Source of the DNA: Candidatus Pelearchaeum sp.
GTDB lineage: Archaea; Thermoproteota; Nitrososphaeria_A; Caldarchaeales; Caldarchaeaceae
Direction of reading: 5' to 3'
DNA: 30,657 bases
NCBI GenBank assembly: GCA_015520425.1
Contig: WAQC01000091.1
Location: forward strand, 1-30,657
Shown: piece after piece, positions 1 through 6,814 of the stretch
Position numbering within the stretch: the stretch's first letter is position 1
Layout of the letters: each line of letters starts with the position of its first letter
Notes under the pieces: model-generated
What the model was told of the DNA's origin: nothing
Databases searched by the model: none
Seen by the model: the letters and a program-made list of their open reading frames with translations, nothing else
Program-made: the position numbers and the translations under genes

Positions 1-1
1 C

Positions 2-274
2 ATCTATGGTGGCCTCTACATAATTATAGCTCTAATAACCCCCGACGGATGGCTCGTCGGCAATAGCGTCCTTTTCTTCCCCCTAGTCTTGCTTCTTGAA
101 CTCTCAATAATAATAGCTAGGAGATTTGAGAAACGCCGCGAGGCAGAGCTACAGCTTCTAGAGAAGGAGAACCCTGGTGAAAACCCAGAGCAACATTATA
201 AGTGTAAGTTCTGCGGCGAAGTTATGGAGGAAAGTGAAAAGTTCTGTCCCAACTGCGGCCGTGCTCAAGGATAA
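2..274 (+). CDS. tatC: TatC, C-terminal part, with zinc ribbon tail (5' partial)
   Basis: This is the last 90 residues of a protein that enters from the left edge in frame 2. The visible part has two hydrophobic segments separated by ITPDGW, then LELSIIIARRFEKRREAE. This is the pattern of the last two helices of TatC (ALLTPPD...P...LYEISI), the substrate receptor of the twin-arginine export pathway in the cytoplasmic membrane. After the last helix comes a charged linker and a C-terminal CKFCGEV...KFCPNCG four-cysteine zinc ribbon, which is not part of a standard TatC. The gene overlaps the convergent protease gene by 10 bp. A TTG at 89 opens a shorter ORF, but the membrane segment upstream shows it is internal. 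The TatC identification is strong by pattern. The role of the ribbon is unknown. Confidence 0.8.
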   Translation: MYGGLYIIIALITPDGWLVGNSVLFFPLVLLLELSIIIARRFEKRREAELQLLEKENPGENPEQHYKCKFCGEVMEESEKFCPNCGRAQG

Positions 275-906
275 AACCAAAACAGAGCTAAGACGAGTGC
301 CACGCTATTGTTCAAGCCATGCACAATTATACTACCCATGATGGTTTTAGTTCTTTCAAGCGCCATCGCAGCCGCATATCCAATTATTACTGTTGAGAGA
401 AACCTCCACGGGTCTAGGTGGCTCACCGCAAATATGATGCTTGAGAGAAACGCTGATGGGCGGTATGGGAGAATCTGCCTAAGCCAGTTATAGATTACTC
501 CTCTGAAGAATATTTCCTCAATAGGCGCCACGATAAACCATGTGAGCACCAGCTTGGCCGCTAAGTCCCACGTATCGCTGGGCGCTAGTTGTGTAAGGAT
601 GTTCAGGTAGTATGTGTCTGGTGGGTATAGCAGGAGTATGGATATTCCCACGAGTTGTGCTGCGATAATGGCTGTGATTATTACTGGGACTATCTTCTTT
701 ATCGCATTTTTAGCAGGTCTGCGAAAAATTTTGCGCAATTCCCTGCTGCCGAGAGCTAGGGGGAGAGCCACCAATGCGAGGGCAATCTGTGGTTTTATGA
801 AGAGGAGAAGCTCATTCTCTCCAGGTATGTAAGCTGAGAGCGCGAGAGCCAAGAGAGCCAGAGCCCAAGCCAAGAAGAGGGCTAATATTCTAGCATCTCG
901 TGGCAA
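265..906 (-). CDS. CPBP (CAAX/Abi) family intramembrane metalloprotease
   Basis: A 213-residue, largely hydrophobic protein with several membrane helices. It carries the three CPBP motifs: EEIFFRG at residues 130-136 (EExxxR), a histidine at 163 in SHLDPW, and HGLNN at 196-200 (HxxxN). These residues form the metal site of type II CAAX-prenyl-protease-like enzymes, so it is probably an active intramembrane protease. The substrate cannot be predicted. The start is TTG at 906, inside the last codons of pop5 (17 bp overlap), so it is the last gene of the RNase P operon. Its 3' end overlaps convergent tatC. The family call is firm; the link to RNase P may be only positional. Confidence 0.85.
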   Translation of the reverse strand: MPRDARILALFLAWALALLALALSAYIPGENELLLFIKPQIALALVALPLALGSRELRKIFRRPAKNAIKKIVPVIITAIIAAQLVGISILLLYPPDTYYLNILTQLAPSDTWDLAAKLVLTWFIVAPIEEIFFRGVIYNWLRQILPYRPSAFLSSIIFAVSHLDPWRFLSTVIIGYAAAMALERTKTIMGSIIVHGLNNSVALVLALFWFYP

Positions 907-1225
907 CTATTCTCCTCCTCAACGCCCTTATAGTTCCAGAGACCGTGATAACATCCAGCGAGACATCCAGCCCGTTGATATTCTTTACCAATGTGATGGC
1001 TGCAAGGACTTTAGGGAGCCATGAATGGTAGCACGCTATTATTAGCAAGTCTTTATGGCGCCTACTCTTAACTCTTCGTAAACCCGACTCGGCCAACGCC
1101 AACTCGCCGAATAGTTTTACAAAGATGAGCCTAACCGCCTCCCATAACTGCTCAGGCGGCAACTCATTAGGGTAGCAGCGAACAGCCACATACCTCCGCC
1201 GAAGTCTTAAGACGCGCTCACTCAC
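890..1225 (-). CDS. rnp2: Ribonuclease P protein component 2 (Pop5)
   Basis: A 111-residue basic protein matching archaeal Pop5. It has the opening RRRYVAVRCYP strand, a helical segment ending in LFGELALAESGLR, then the LLIIACYHSWLPKVLAAITLVKNINGL region. Pop5 pairs with Rpp30 on the catalytic domain of RNase P RNA and helps cleave 5' leaders from pre-tRNA. The start is GTG at 1225, overlapping the TGA of rnp3 in a GTGA quartet, so the two partner subunits are translationally coupled. Length is normal for the family. Confidence 0.9.
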   Translation of the reverse strand: MSERVLRLRRRYVAVRCYPNELPPEQLWEAVRLIFVKLFGELALAESGLRRVKSRRHKDLLIIACYHSWLPKVLAAITLVKNINGLDVSLDVITVSGTIRALRRRIVATRC

Positions 1226-1863
1226 TTCACTGCCCTCCTCCTATCTAGTATTTGTCCAGGTATGCTAGATACTGCGTCAAGGCTCTTTACCTGCTCTATT
1301 CCAAGAGCGGCAAGTATGGCTGCGAGCTGGCGTGGTGAGCGTGTACGCTCAGGCAGAGATGCACCACTTGATATGATTAGAGGAAGCTCCTCTGCAGCTA
1401 CCACTTGGAGAATATTAACCAAGCGGGTAAGCACACTATCGTCATCAAGCGCTTTGAAGATGGTGTCAAGCGGTAGTTCTAGGAAGTTCTTGAGAACTTT
1501 TAGAATATGCCTATCCAACTCCGCTAGGTCTTCGTGTATTATTATAGTATCTACCCTTTCATCTCGCGCAGCCACCAAGAAAGCTTCGCGCGTCTTTGGA
1601 GCTACTGCGTAAATCTCTCTTGGTTTTTTCTTCCTCATGGCCTGGAGTACATCAATCCTGCTACGCGCTTCTACAACCCGCTTGCGGACAACCTCTATCT
1701 TGTGAGCTACCCCCATCTCAGCCGCTTCTTTATACTCTTTACCTTCCATGCCAGTCTCTAGGCAGCAGGCCGAGAAGCCTAGGGATGAGAGTCTCTCTAA
1801 TAGCCTCTCTGCGTCTTCAAGAGTTCTAGCCCTAACCCAGAAGTCTATGAAACGCCTGCTCAG
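1222..1863 (-). CDS. rnp3: Ribonuclease P protein component 3 (Rpp30), CTG start proposed
   Basis: PHP-like TIM-barrel subunit of archaeal RNase P. An ATG at 1749 would give only 175 residues and lacks the first strand and helix. The same frame stays open upstream and encodes RRFIDFWVRARTLEDAERLL, the expected N-terminus of Rpp30 (usually MRFVDL...). An in-frame TGA lies a few codons further up, and no ATG, GTG or TTG lies between it and this segment. The best start is CTG at 1863, which overlaps the TGA of the upstream gene as CTGA and has GGAGGG about 8 nt ahead. That gives 213 residues, close to family length. Downstream it overlaps pop5 as GTGA. The family call is strong; the CTG start is inference from reading frame, SD and overlap geometry. 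Confidence 0.85.
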   Translation of the reverse strand: MSRRFIDFWVRARTLEDAERLLERLSSLGFSACCLETGMEGKEYKEAAEMGVAHKIEVVRKRVVEARSRIDVLQAMRKKKPREIYAVAPKTREAFLVAARDERVDTIIIHEDLAELDRHILKVLKNFLELPLDTIFKALDDDSVLTRLVNILQVVAAEELPLIISSGASLPERTRSPRQLAAILAALGIEQVKSLDAVSSIPGQILDRRRAVK

Positions 1864-2300
1864 GGCTGCTGGCCCTCCTCTTCAAACACTTCGCGCGGGT
1901 CTCCCTCAAAGCTAAACTCCAGCTTTACCGCATCAGCGTCGCATAGCTCGTACCTACCCTGGTACGCTGCCTGCTTATCCAGTCTTAGATGTATCCTTCC
2001 ATGCTCTTTAGAAGTCATCTCAAGCCCCTCCTCAATAGCTAGCCTCATAAGCCCCCCAAGCCCGCGTAGGAGACCTGAAAAAACCCTACCAGCAATCTCA
2101 GAATCACTAGTTCGGAATTCTATTATGTATATGGGGTCTCCATAGTATCCCTCAACCTTCTTTGATGTGAGTTGTAGGTTTGTATCACCTAGGAGGTTGC
2201 TCAGCGCTTTCCTAACCTTCGCTGGATTCTCCGTTGAGTAGCATAAGACGCGGGCGCGGAGGGCCGTGAGTCTGAAACTGAGCATAGCGGCTCCCAACAC
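1860..2300 (-). CDS. RNA-binding protein, COG1325-like
   Basis: A 146-residue protein resembling the archaeal family often annotated as exosome-related RNA-binding protein (COG1325). It has LRARVLCYSTENPAKVRKAL near the N-terminus, a YYGDPIYIIEFR strand and LRLDKQAAYQGRYEL near the C-terminus. Members are commonly found beside eL15 and RNase P genes, as here. No catalytic motif is visible, and the biochemical role is unproven. The longest start is GTG at 2300; ATG at 2285 (MLSFRLTAL) is an equally good choice and loses only five residues. It is the first gene of the minus-strand RNase P operon and is divergent from eL15. Confidence 0.65.
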   Translation of the reverse strand: MLGAAMLSFRLTALRARVLCYSTENPAKVRKALSNLLGDTNLQLTSKKVEGYYGDPIYIIEFRTSDSEIAGRVFSGLLRGLGGLMRLAIEEGLEMTSKEHGRIHLRLDKQAAYQGRYELCDADAVKLEFSFEGDPREVFEEEGQQP

Positions 2301-2373
2301 CTAGAGAGGAGCTAGAGGCGGGTTTTAGGGCTTTATGCATGGCTGGGAGGCGGGATAAGGGTTTAAGAGGCGG

Positions 2374-2877
2374 GTGGAAGAGGGTCATGGAAGCATAGGG
2401 AGAGTGGAGGCCTTGACGTCGCTATACAGCGTGCTCCAACAGATGTGGAGGAAACGGCCAGAAGAGCTTAGGGAGTTGATGAAGAGGCGGCTAATGAGGT
2501 GGAGGCGCGAGAAGTCCATAGTGAGGGTTGAGAGGCCGCTGCGCATAGATAGGGCGCGGCAGCTAGGCTACCGCGCCAAACAGGGCGTAGTAGTCCTAAG
2601 AGTACGGGTCAGGAAGGGAGGGTTCCAGAAACCCAGGCCAAGAGCAGGAAGAAGGCCAAAAGCCATAGGCGTAGTAAAGCACAAGGTAAATGTTACCATG
2701 AAGGAGGAAGCCATCAATAAGGTTAGAAAACGCTATCCAAACCTCCACGTCTTGGGCGCATATCCACTCGCATACGACAGCCTATACAAGTGGTTTGAGG
2801 TGATAGCCGTAGACCCACACCACCCAGCAATCAAGAACGACACAAACCTAAGCCTAAGCCCAAAACTCTTGAAATAA
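2374..2877 (+). CDS. rpl15e: Large ribosomal subunit protein eL15
   Basis: A strongly basic 167-residue protein with the eL15 signatures QMWRKRPEEL, RIDRARQLGYRAKQGVVVLRV, a GRRPKAIGVVKHK segment and YPNLHVLGAYPLAYDSLYKWFEVI. It binds 23S rRNA in the large subunit. The C-terminus ends soon after DPHHPAIKND. The listed start is the longest one (GTG). A GTG at 2404, giving VEALTSLYSVLQQMW, sits closer to where other eL15 proteins begin and about 35 nt after the TATA-like GGTTTAAG at 2360-2367, so the true protein may be 157 residues. It stands alone between divergent and downstream genes. Confidence 0.93.
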   Translation: MEEGHGSIGRVEALTSLYSVLQQMWRKRPEELRELMKRRLMRWRREKSIVRVERPLRIDRARQLGYRAKQGVVVLRVRVRKGGFQKPRPRAGRRPKAIGVVKHKVNVTMKEEAINKVRKRYPNLHVLGAYPLAYDSLYKWFEVIAVDPHHPAIKNDTNLSLSPKLLK

Positions 2878-2932
2878 TCTATTACACCTAGATTGACAAA
2901 ATACTTAACGTTCTGTTTTGTTATAGGCTACT

Positions 2933-4141
2933 GTGGAGCTTGCGGGAATAGTTGGAAAACCAAATGTTGGCAAGAGTACGTTTTTCTCAGCTCTTACTTT
3001 AGTTCCTGTTGAGGTGGCTAACTACCCCTTCACGACAACCAAGCCCAACGTCGGCGTAACGCACTTACGAACCCCATGCGTATGTAAGAGCTTGGGTGTG
3101 CAGGATAATCCACGCAACTCTTTATGCGTAGATGGTATAAGGCTCGTACCTATACAGGTTATAGACTGCCCTGGGATTATTGCAGGCGCTCACGCTGGGC
3201 GTGGCCTTGGTCTTCAGTTCTTGGATGATATTAGGCAGGCGTCTGCGCTCATCGTTGTATGCGACGCTGCTGGCGCTACTGCTGATGATGGAACGCCTGT
3301 GGAACCATCAACACACGACCCCTTACTTGATGTTGAGATTGTAGAACGAGAGGTAGACCTTTGGATAGCAGGTCTGATAAAGCGCGACTGGCCGCGTATC
3401 TCGCGCGGCGCTGAGGCTAGGCAGTTAAATCTCAGGACTGAGCTTGCGCGGAAGCTCTCAGGGCTGGGGGTATCTGAGAACCATATCCACGCAGTCCTTG
3501 ATGAGCTACGTCTGGACGAGGCGCGTCCCACTAGATGGGGTGATGAGGAGCTGAACAGGCTTGCCACCGCGATAAGACGAGCTACTAAGCCGATAATTGT
3601 TGCCGCAAATAAGGCGGATATGAAGCAAGCTCATGACGGCGTTGCCCGTTTGAAGAACGCTGGCTATGATGTTGTTCCATGCTCAGCAGAGGCTGAGCGA
3701 GTTCTAAGGCTGGCTGCTGAGAAGGGCTTGATAAAATATGTTCCTGGAGATAGTGATTTTGAGATTGTGGATAGCCAGCGGCTAACACCGCAGCAGCTCC
3801 GCGCGCTTGAAAACATACGCGAGCGCGTCTTGAAGCCCTGGGGAGGGACAGGAGTGCAGCAAGTGATAGACAAGGCTTATGTTGAGAAGCTGGGCTACAT
3901 ACCAGTCTTCCCCGTTGAAGACCCAGATAAGCTGACTGACCACCAGGGTAATGTCTTGCCCGATGTTTATCTCGTGCCGCGCGGCTCTACACCCCGCGAC
4001 CTAGCATATAAGATACACACAGAGCTGGGCGAGAGCTTCCTATACGCTATTGACGCAAAAACAGGAATGAGGCTTGGCGATGATTATAAGCTCAAGCCCC
4101 ATGATGTCATCTCTATTGTGGCTGCGCGACGACGGGCCTGA
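2933..4141 (+). CDS. OBG/YchF-type GTPase with TGS domain
   Basis: A 402-residue GTP-binding protein. G1 is GKPNVGKS near residue 8, the switch region reads NYPFTTTKPNVG, G3 is DCPG in VIDCPGIIAGAHAGRGLG, and G4 is NKAD near residue 226. The C-terminal 80 residues form a TGS domain (DVYLVPRGSTPRDLAYKIHTELG). This is the architecture of the archaeal/eukaryotic Ygr210-like branch of the OBG family, ribosome-associated GTPases of unclear exact function. The start is GTG at 2933, just after a TATA-like ATACTTAACG about 25-30 nt upstream, so the message is probably leaderless. The 3' end overlaps the convergent ECF gene by 29 bp. Confidence 0.9.
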   Translation: MELAGIVGKPNVGKSTFFSALTLVPVEVANYPFTTTKPNVGVTHLRTPCVCKSLGVQDNPRNSLCVDGIRLVPIQVIDCPGIIAGAHAGRGLGLQFLDDIRQASALIVVCDAAGATADDGTPVEPSTHDPLLDVEIVEREVDLWIAGLIKRDWPRISRGAEARQLNLRTELARKLSGLGVSENHIHAVLDELRLDEARPTRWGDEELNRLATAIRRATKPIIVAANKADMKQAHDGVARLKNAGYDVVPCSAEAERVLRLAAEKGLIKYVPGDSDFEIVDSQRLTPQQLRALENIRERVLKPWGGTGVQQVIDKAYVEKLGYIPVFPVEDPDKLTDHQGNVLPDVYLVPRGSTPRDLAYKIHTELGESFLYAIDAKTGMRLGDDYKLKPHDVISIVAARRRA

Positions 4142-4757
4142 TTGCACGCACGACCGCTGCTCTTATTGAGTAGCTTATCGGGATTATCAGTATTGCATGT
4201 AGAGCGTTGAATATACTGGTTAGCAGAGTCATCATACTAGCTATCAGGAAGTCTCCTTCAACAGCGAAACCTGCTGCGGTGAGCATCTTCTTGGCGAATG
4301 GTAGATAGACCGTCGGTAGGAGTATGTAGTAGAGGGCGAAGACTATGGGCGCCATTATGAGCGTTCGCGTTATAGCTCCCAGTATGGTGTAGCCTATCGC
4401 TTTTTTCTTCTCATCACGCAGCCTAGCGAATAGTTTCTGGGCTGCTGCTAGTCCTACGAACATTGAGAGTACTGCGAGGAGTTTCATTAGTTGTGGGACG
4501 CCTGGTGGTGCTAGTGTGAGTTGGGAGAGGTTTATGAGGAGAGCCAGCCAGTGCGCTACCGCTGTGAGCAGCCCCATCTTCCACCCGAAGAGGAGAAAGC
4601 TCAGCGTGTCAGGTATCTCGGCAAAATCAAACTTGAGGAACGGGAGTATGGGGAAGCTTAGCCCAAGCTTCATCAGCGCCATAGCATAGGCTGCCGCCGC
4701 TAGGGCTGAGGCTCCAGCAACTTGTTTTGCTAAATTCATGGCTATAAATGGAATCAT
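4113..4757 (-). CDS. ECF transporter S component, RibU-like
   Basis: A 214-residue integral membrane protein with about six hydrophobic segments. The segment FPILPFLKFDFAEIPD (residues 35-50), followed by FLLFGWKMGLLTA, is the conserved first-helix pattern of energy-coupling-factor substrate-binding subunits, especially riboflavin-type RibU. It would capture a vitamin at the membrane and pass it to an energizing module (EcfT plus ATPases), which is not in this window. The start is ATG at 4757; ATG at 4739 (MNLAKQ) is also possible, because a TATA-like CTTAAATTA at 4764-4772 would place transcription start near it. An ArsR-like gene lies just upstream on the same strand and might control it. 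Specificity for riboflavin is tentative. Confidence 0.72.
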   Translation of the reverse strand: MIPFIAMNLAKQVAGASALAAAAYAMALMKLGLSFPILPFLKFDFAEIPDTLSFLLFGWKMGLLTAVAHWLALLINLSQLTLAPPGVPQLMKLLAVLSMFVGLAAAQKLFARLRDEKKKAIGYTILGAITRTLIMAPIVFALYYILLPTVYLPFAKKMLTAAGFAVEGDFLIASMMTLLTSIFNALHAILIIPISYSIRAAVVRAIRPVVAQPQ

Positions 4758-4813
4758 CTGCTAATTTAAGTTTTCTATGATTAAAATTATTGACAATTTT
4801 TAGAATATTATTA

Positions 4814-5089
4814 TCACCTTTCGGTAAAGTTTTTCCCGAAATCCCACACCTGCTCAACAAGCTGAGGCGACCTAATGGAGAGAACACGCGAACGCCCAAC
4901 CTCAAAGATGTTAATCAGCCCAGCTTCTTCCAACATCTTTACATGTTTATAGGCCGCGTTATAGCGTGTTTTGGTGAGCTTTGCTATTGCCTTAATGTGG
5001 AGAGGCCTGTCAGATGTTGAGAGTATGCGCAATATTCTAAGCCTCACAGGGTTTCCCAGCGCTGCGAAGGCTCTTGCTAAACGTTCCAC
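4814..5089 (-). CDS. ArsR-like winged-helix transcriptional regulator
   Basis: A 91-residue protein with a typical winged helix-turn-helix: LGNPVRLRILRILS, then IKAIAKLTKTRYNAAYKHVKML (recognition helix), then the wing EEAGLINIFEVGRSRVLSIRS. No metal-binding cysteine pair is present, so a metal sensor is unlikely. The start is GTG at 5089, with GGAGGA immediately ahead at very short spacing. The frame is open to a CTG at 5110, which would add seven residues. It lies between an upstream small protein gene and the ECF transporter gene. An 11-bp inverted repeat flanks its likely TATA box and is a candidate autoregulatory operator. Confidence 0.8.
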   Translation of the reverse strand: MERLARAFAALGNPVRLRILRILSTSDRPLHIKAIAKLTKTRYNAAYKHVKMLEEAGLINIFEVGRSRVLSIRSPQLVEQVWDFGKNFTER

Positions 5090-5135
5090 ATCCTCCTTAT
5101 CTTCTGTCAGCGCACATCACCCTATATCTGAAAGC

Positions 5136-5208
5136 ACTATATCACCTAGTAGTAAATATTTTCTACCATTAGCTAAGGCTTATGTATTAGGCAGTTGGGT
5201 GATATAGT
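5136..5208. promoter_or_regulatory. Candidate operator: 11-bp inverted repeat around a TATA-like box
   Basis: ACTATATCACC at 5136-5146 is the exact reverse complement of GGTGATATAGT at 5198-5208. The 51-bp spacer includes the AT-rich TAAATATTTT at 5153-5162, a plausible TATA box for the minus-strand ArsR-like gene. A related sequence, ATCACCCTATATC, lies at 5116-5128. Paired sites around a promoter are typical of operators bound by dimeric winged-helix proteins. Binding itself is inferred. Confidence 0.45.
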
Positions 5209-5220
5209 ATTAGCGTTAGC

Positions 5221-5556
5221 TTAACGTGGTGGATTCTGTAGGTAATAGCCAGGCTCTTTCTTGCTGCCGAAGCTTCTTACGCCATGCTCCTTGAGCTGCT
5301 TCTCCAGCCTCTCTGCCTCTTCGTCGCTTATCTCACCACGTTGCCTAAGGAATCTTATCACCTCGCGAGCCTCTTCATCATTATCGCAGCGCCTCAAATA
5401 ATCCACAGCGGTTGGGAGAGGTGTCTCAGCATCGCGCTCAGCCACCTCAGGGCTTGAACGCATACCACTAATCCTAAGAGCCATCCTCCTACTCTGCATC
5501 TCGTCAAAGAGATGCGGAAACATCCTACGAAGCTCGTCAATCGTAAACTCAGGCAT
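5221..5556 (-). CDS. Conserved archaeal protein, DUF2095-like
   Basis: A 111-residue charged soluble protein, MPEFTIDELRRMFPHLFDEM at the start, with a conserved-looking RISGMRS strand and a helical C-terminal half (EAREVIRFLRQRGEISDEEAERLEKQL). It resembles the uncharacterized archaeal family DUF2095, recalled from the FxxMFPHL opening. No enzymatic motif is visible. The ATG start lies 40 bp after the eS1 gene on the same strand, so it is probably co-transcribed with a ribosomal protein and may serve translation, but that is context only. Confidence 0.6.
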   Translation of the reverse strand: MPEFTIDELRRMFPHLFDEMQSRRMALRISGMRSSPEVAERDAETPLPTAVDYLRRCDNDEEAREVIRFLRQRGEISDEEAERLEKQLKEHGVRSFGSKKEPGYYLQNPPR

Positions 5557-5596
5557 GGCTAGGCAAGATTATACTATGTGGCGCGCTGTATAAAGG

Positions 5597-6232
5597 TTAA
5601 CCGCTGGCTGGGGCAGTTTCCTCAACGGCCTGACTCTCAACACTTCTCTCATAAACCCAGCTGGGTAGTTTGAGCACCTTAGACTTTATAATCCCAACAT
5701 GGCGCGGGAGTACTATCTTCTTAGCGGCGTTAAAGATGTCTGATGCTGTCTTTCCTAGAACCATCTCCTGCGCCAGTTGGTCGTGGGTTAGCCGTGTTGC
5801 TGCGTCTTCAATAACTTCGCGCATCACTCGCCTAACCGCCTTCTGCCTGCTCGTGGAAACCCTTCCAATAGTGAAAACCGTAGCAGTTATGCGCATGGCG
5901 AAATCATCACGCGTATTGACGTCAAAGATACCGTCTATCCGTGTGCTTCCGCGCCTAACCAGGCTGCGTAGAAACTCACGTCCATACTCATGGCCATAGA
6001 AGATTGTCTCAGCAACACTATCCTTCAATCTCACTATCTTAAACTTAAGCAGGAGATACTGCTTGGAGAAGTCATCTGTAAGAGCATAGAGACTAGTGCG
6101 GAGAACGCGGCCCAATACATGGTTTGGGTCTGCCGCTATGGTAGTTCCCAGCTCGCGGCCCCCGAAGTATGGAGGAGCATAGACTACGTAAGTCTGCTTT
6201 GGCTTCTTGGACTCGGCAGCTCTCCTAGACAC
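5597..6232 (-). CDS. rps3ae: Small ribosomal subunit protein eS1 (S3Ae)
   Basis: A 211-residue protein with the eS1 features: YVVYAPPYFGGRELGTTIA near the N-terminus, GRVLRTSLYALTDDF, LKFKIVRL, FYGHEYGREFLRSLVRRGST, and the C-terminal IVLPRHVGIIKSKVLKLP. It binds the platform of the small subunit near the mRNA exit. The start is GTG at 6232 (VSRRAAESKK). It is divergent from uS13 across a 120-bp shared promoter region. Confidence 0.95.
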   Translation of the reverse strand: MSRRAAESKKPKQTYVVYAPPYFGGRELGTTIAADPNHVLGRVLRTSLYALTDDFSKQYLLLKFKIVRLKDSVAETIFYGHEYGREFLRSLVRRGSTRIDGIFDVNTRDDFAMRITATVFTIGRVSTSRQKAVRRVMREVIEDAATRLTHDQLAQEMVLGKTASDIFNAAKKIVLPRHVGIIKSKVLKLPSWVYERSVESQAVEETAPASG

Positions 6233-6309
6233 GGAAGCCCAAATTAAGGCTCATGCTTTAAGTTTTTCTACCCAGAGCGATAAGCTACAGAGCCTCAAAG
6301 GGGCATAAC

Positions 6310-6317
6310 AATATATA
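6310..6317 (+). promoter_or_regulatory. TATA-like box of rps13
   Basis: AATATATA lies 36 nt before the uS13 start codon in the divergent gap with rps3ae. Archaeal transcription usually starts about 25 nt after the box, which gives a leader of roughly 10 nt. Confidence 0.55.
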
Positions 6318-6352
6318 GAGCTGAACACCCATCACGCTAGGCGTCGGAAAAA

Positions 6353-6808
6353 ATGGCGGTCAAGGAGCTTCGCTACATAGTCAGGATACTTGGAACAGAT
6401 ATTGATGGGTCTCTCAAACTACCTTACGGTCTTGCCAAGATTAAGGGCATAGGCGTCAATCTGGGGTATGCTATAGCGCGCGTAGCAGGTATTGACCCAG
6501 AGCTACGTATCGGCATGCTCACCGACGAGCAGGTGAGAAAGATTGAGGAAGTAGCCAAAGACCCGACGAAATATGGGATACCAAGCTGGATGCTCAACCG
6601 CCGCTTTGACCCAGCCACGGGTAGGGACTTGCAGCTCTACGGTGCTGAGCTAGAGCTTGCCATAAAGGAGGATATACAGCGGGAGATGCGTATAAAGAGC
6701 TGGCGTGGTGTTAGGCATTCGCTTGGGCTTAAGGTGCGTGGCCAGAGAACGAGGACTACAGGAAGGAAAGGCGGACCAATAGGTGTCGCGCGTAGAAAGA
6801 CAGAGTAG
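6353..6808 (+). CDS. rps13: Small ribosomal subunit protein uS13
   Basis: A 151-residue protein with the uS13 layout: LRYIVRILGTDIDG, the helix-hairpin-helix LAKIKGIGVNLGYAIARVAGI, and the basic tail SWRGVRHSLGLKVRGQRTRTTGRKGGPIG. It sits in the small-subunit head and contacts P-site tRNA and the bridge to uL5. In many archaea uS13 heads an operon with uS4, uS11 and RNA polymerase subunit D. Here it is alone and the next gene is convergent. Confidence 0.96.
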   Translation: MAVKELRYIVRILGTDIDGSLKLPYGLAKIKGIGVNLGYAIARVAGIDPELRIGMLTDEQVRKIEEVAKDPTKYGIPSWMLNRRFDPATGRDLQLYGAELELAIKEDIQREMRIKSWRGVRHSLGLKVRGQRTRTTGRKGGPIGVARRKTE

Positions 6809-6814
6809 AGTTTT

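Noticed and set aside
1262..1829. Plus-strand ORFs opposite rnp3
   Set aside because: They are antisense shadows of a well conserved RNase P gene, with serine/arginine-rich composition typical of such frames.
2305..2375. Repeated GGCGGG units before rpl15e as a repeat array
   Set aside because: Only three short copies at uneven spacing; more likely chance in a purine-rich promoter region.
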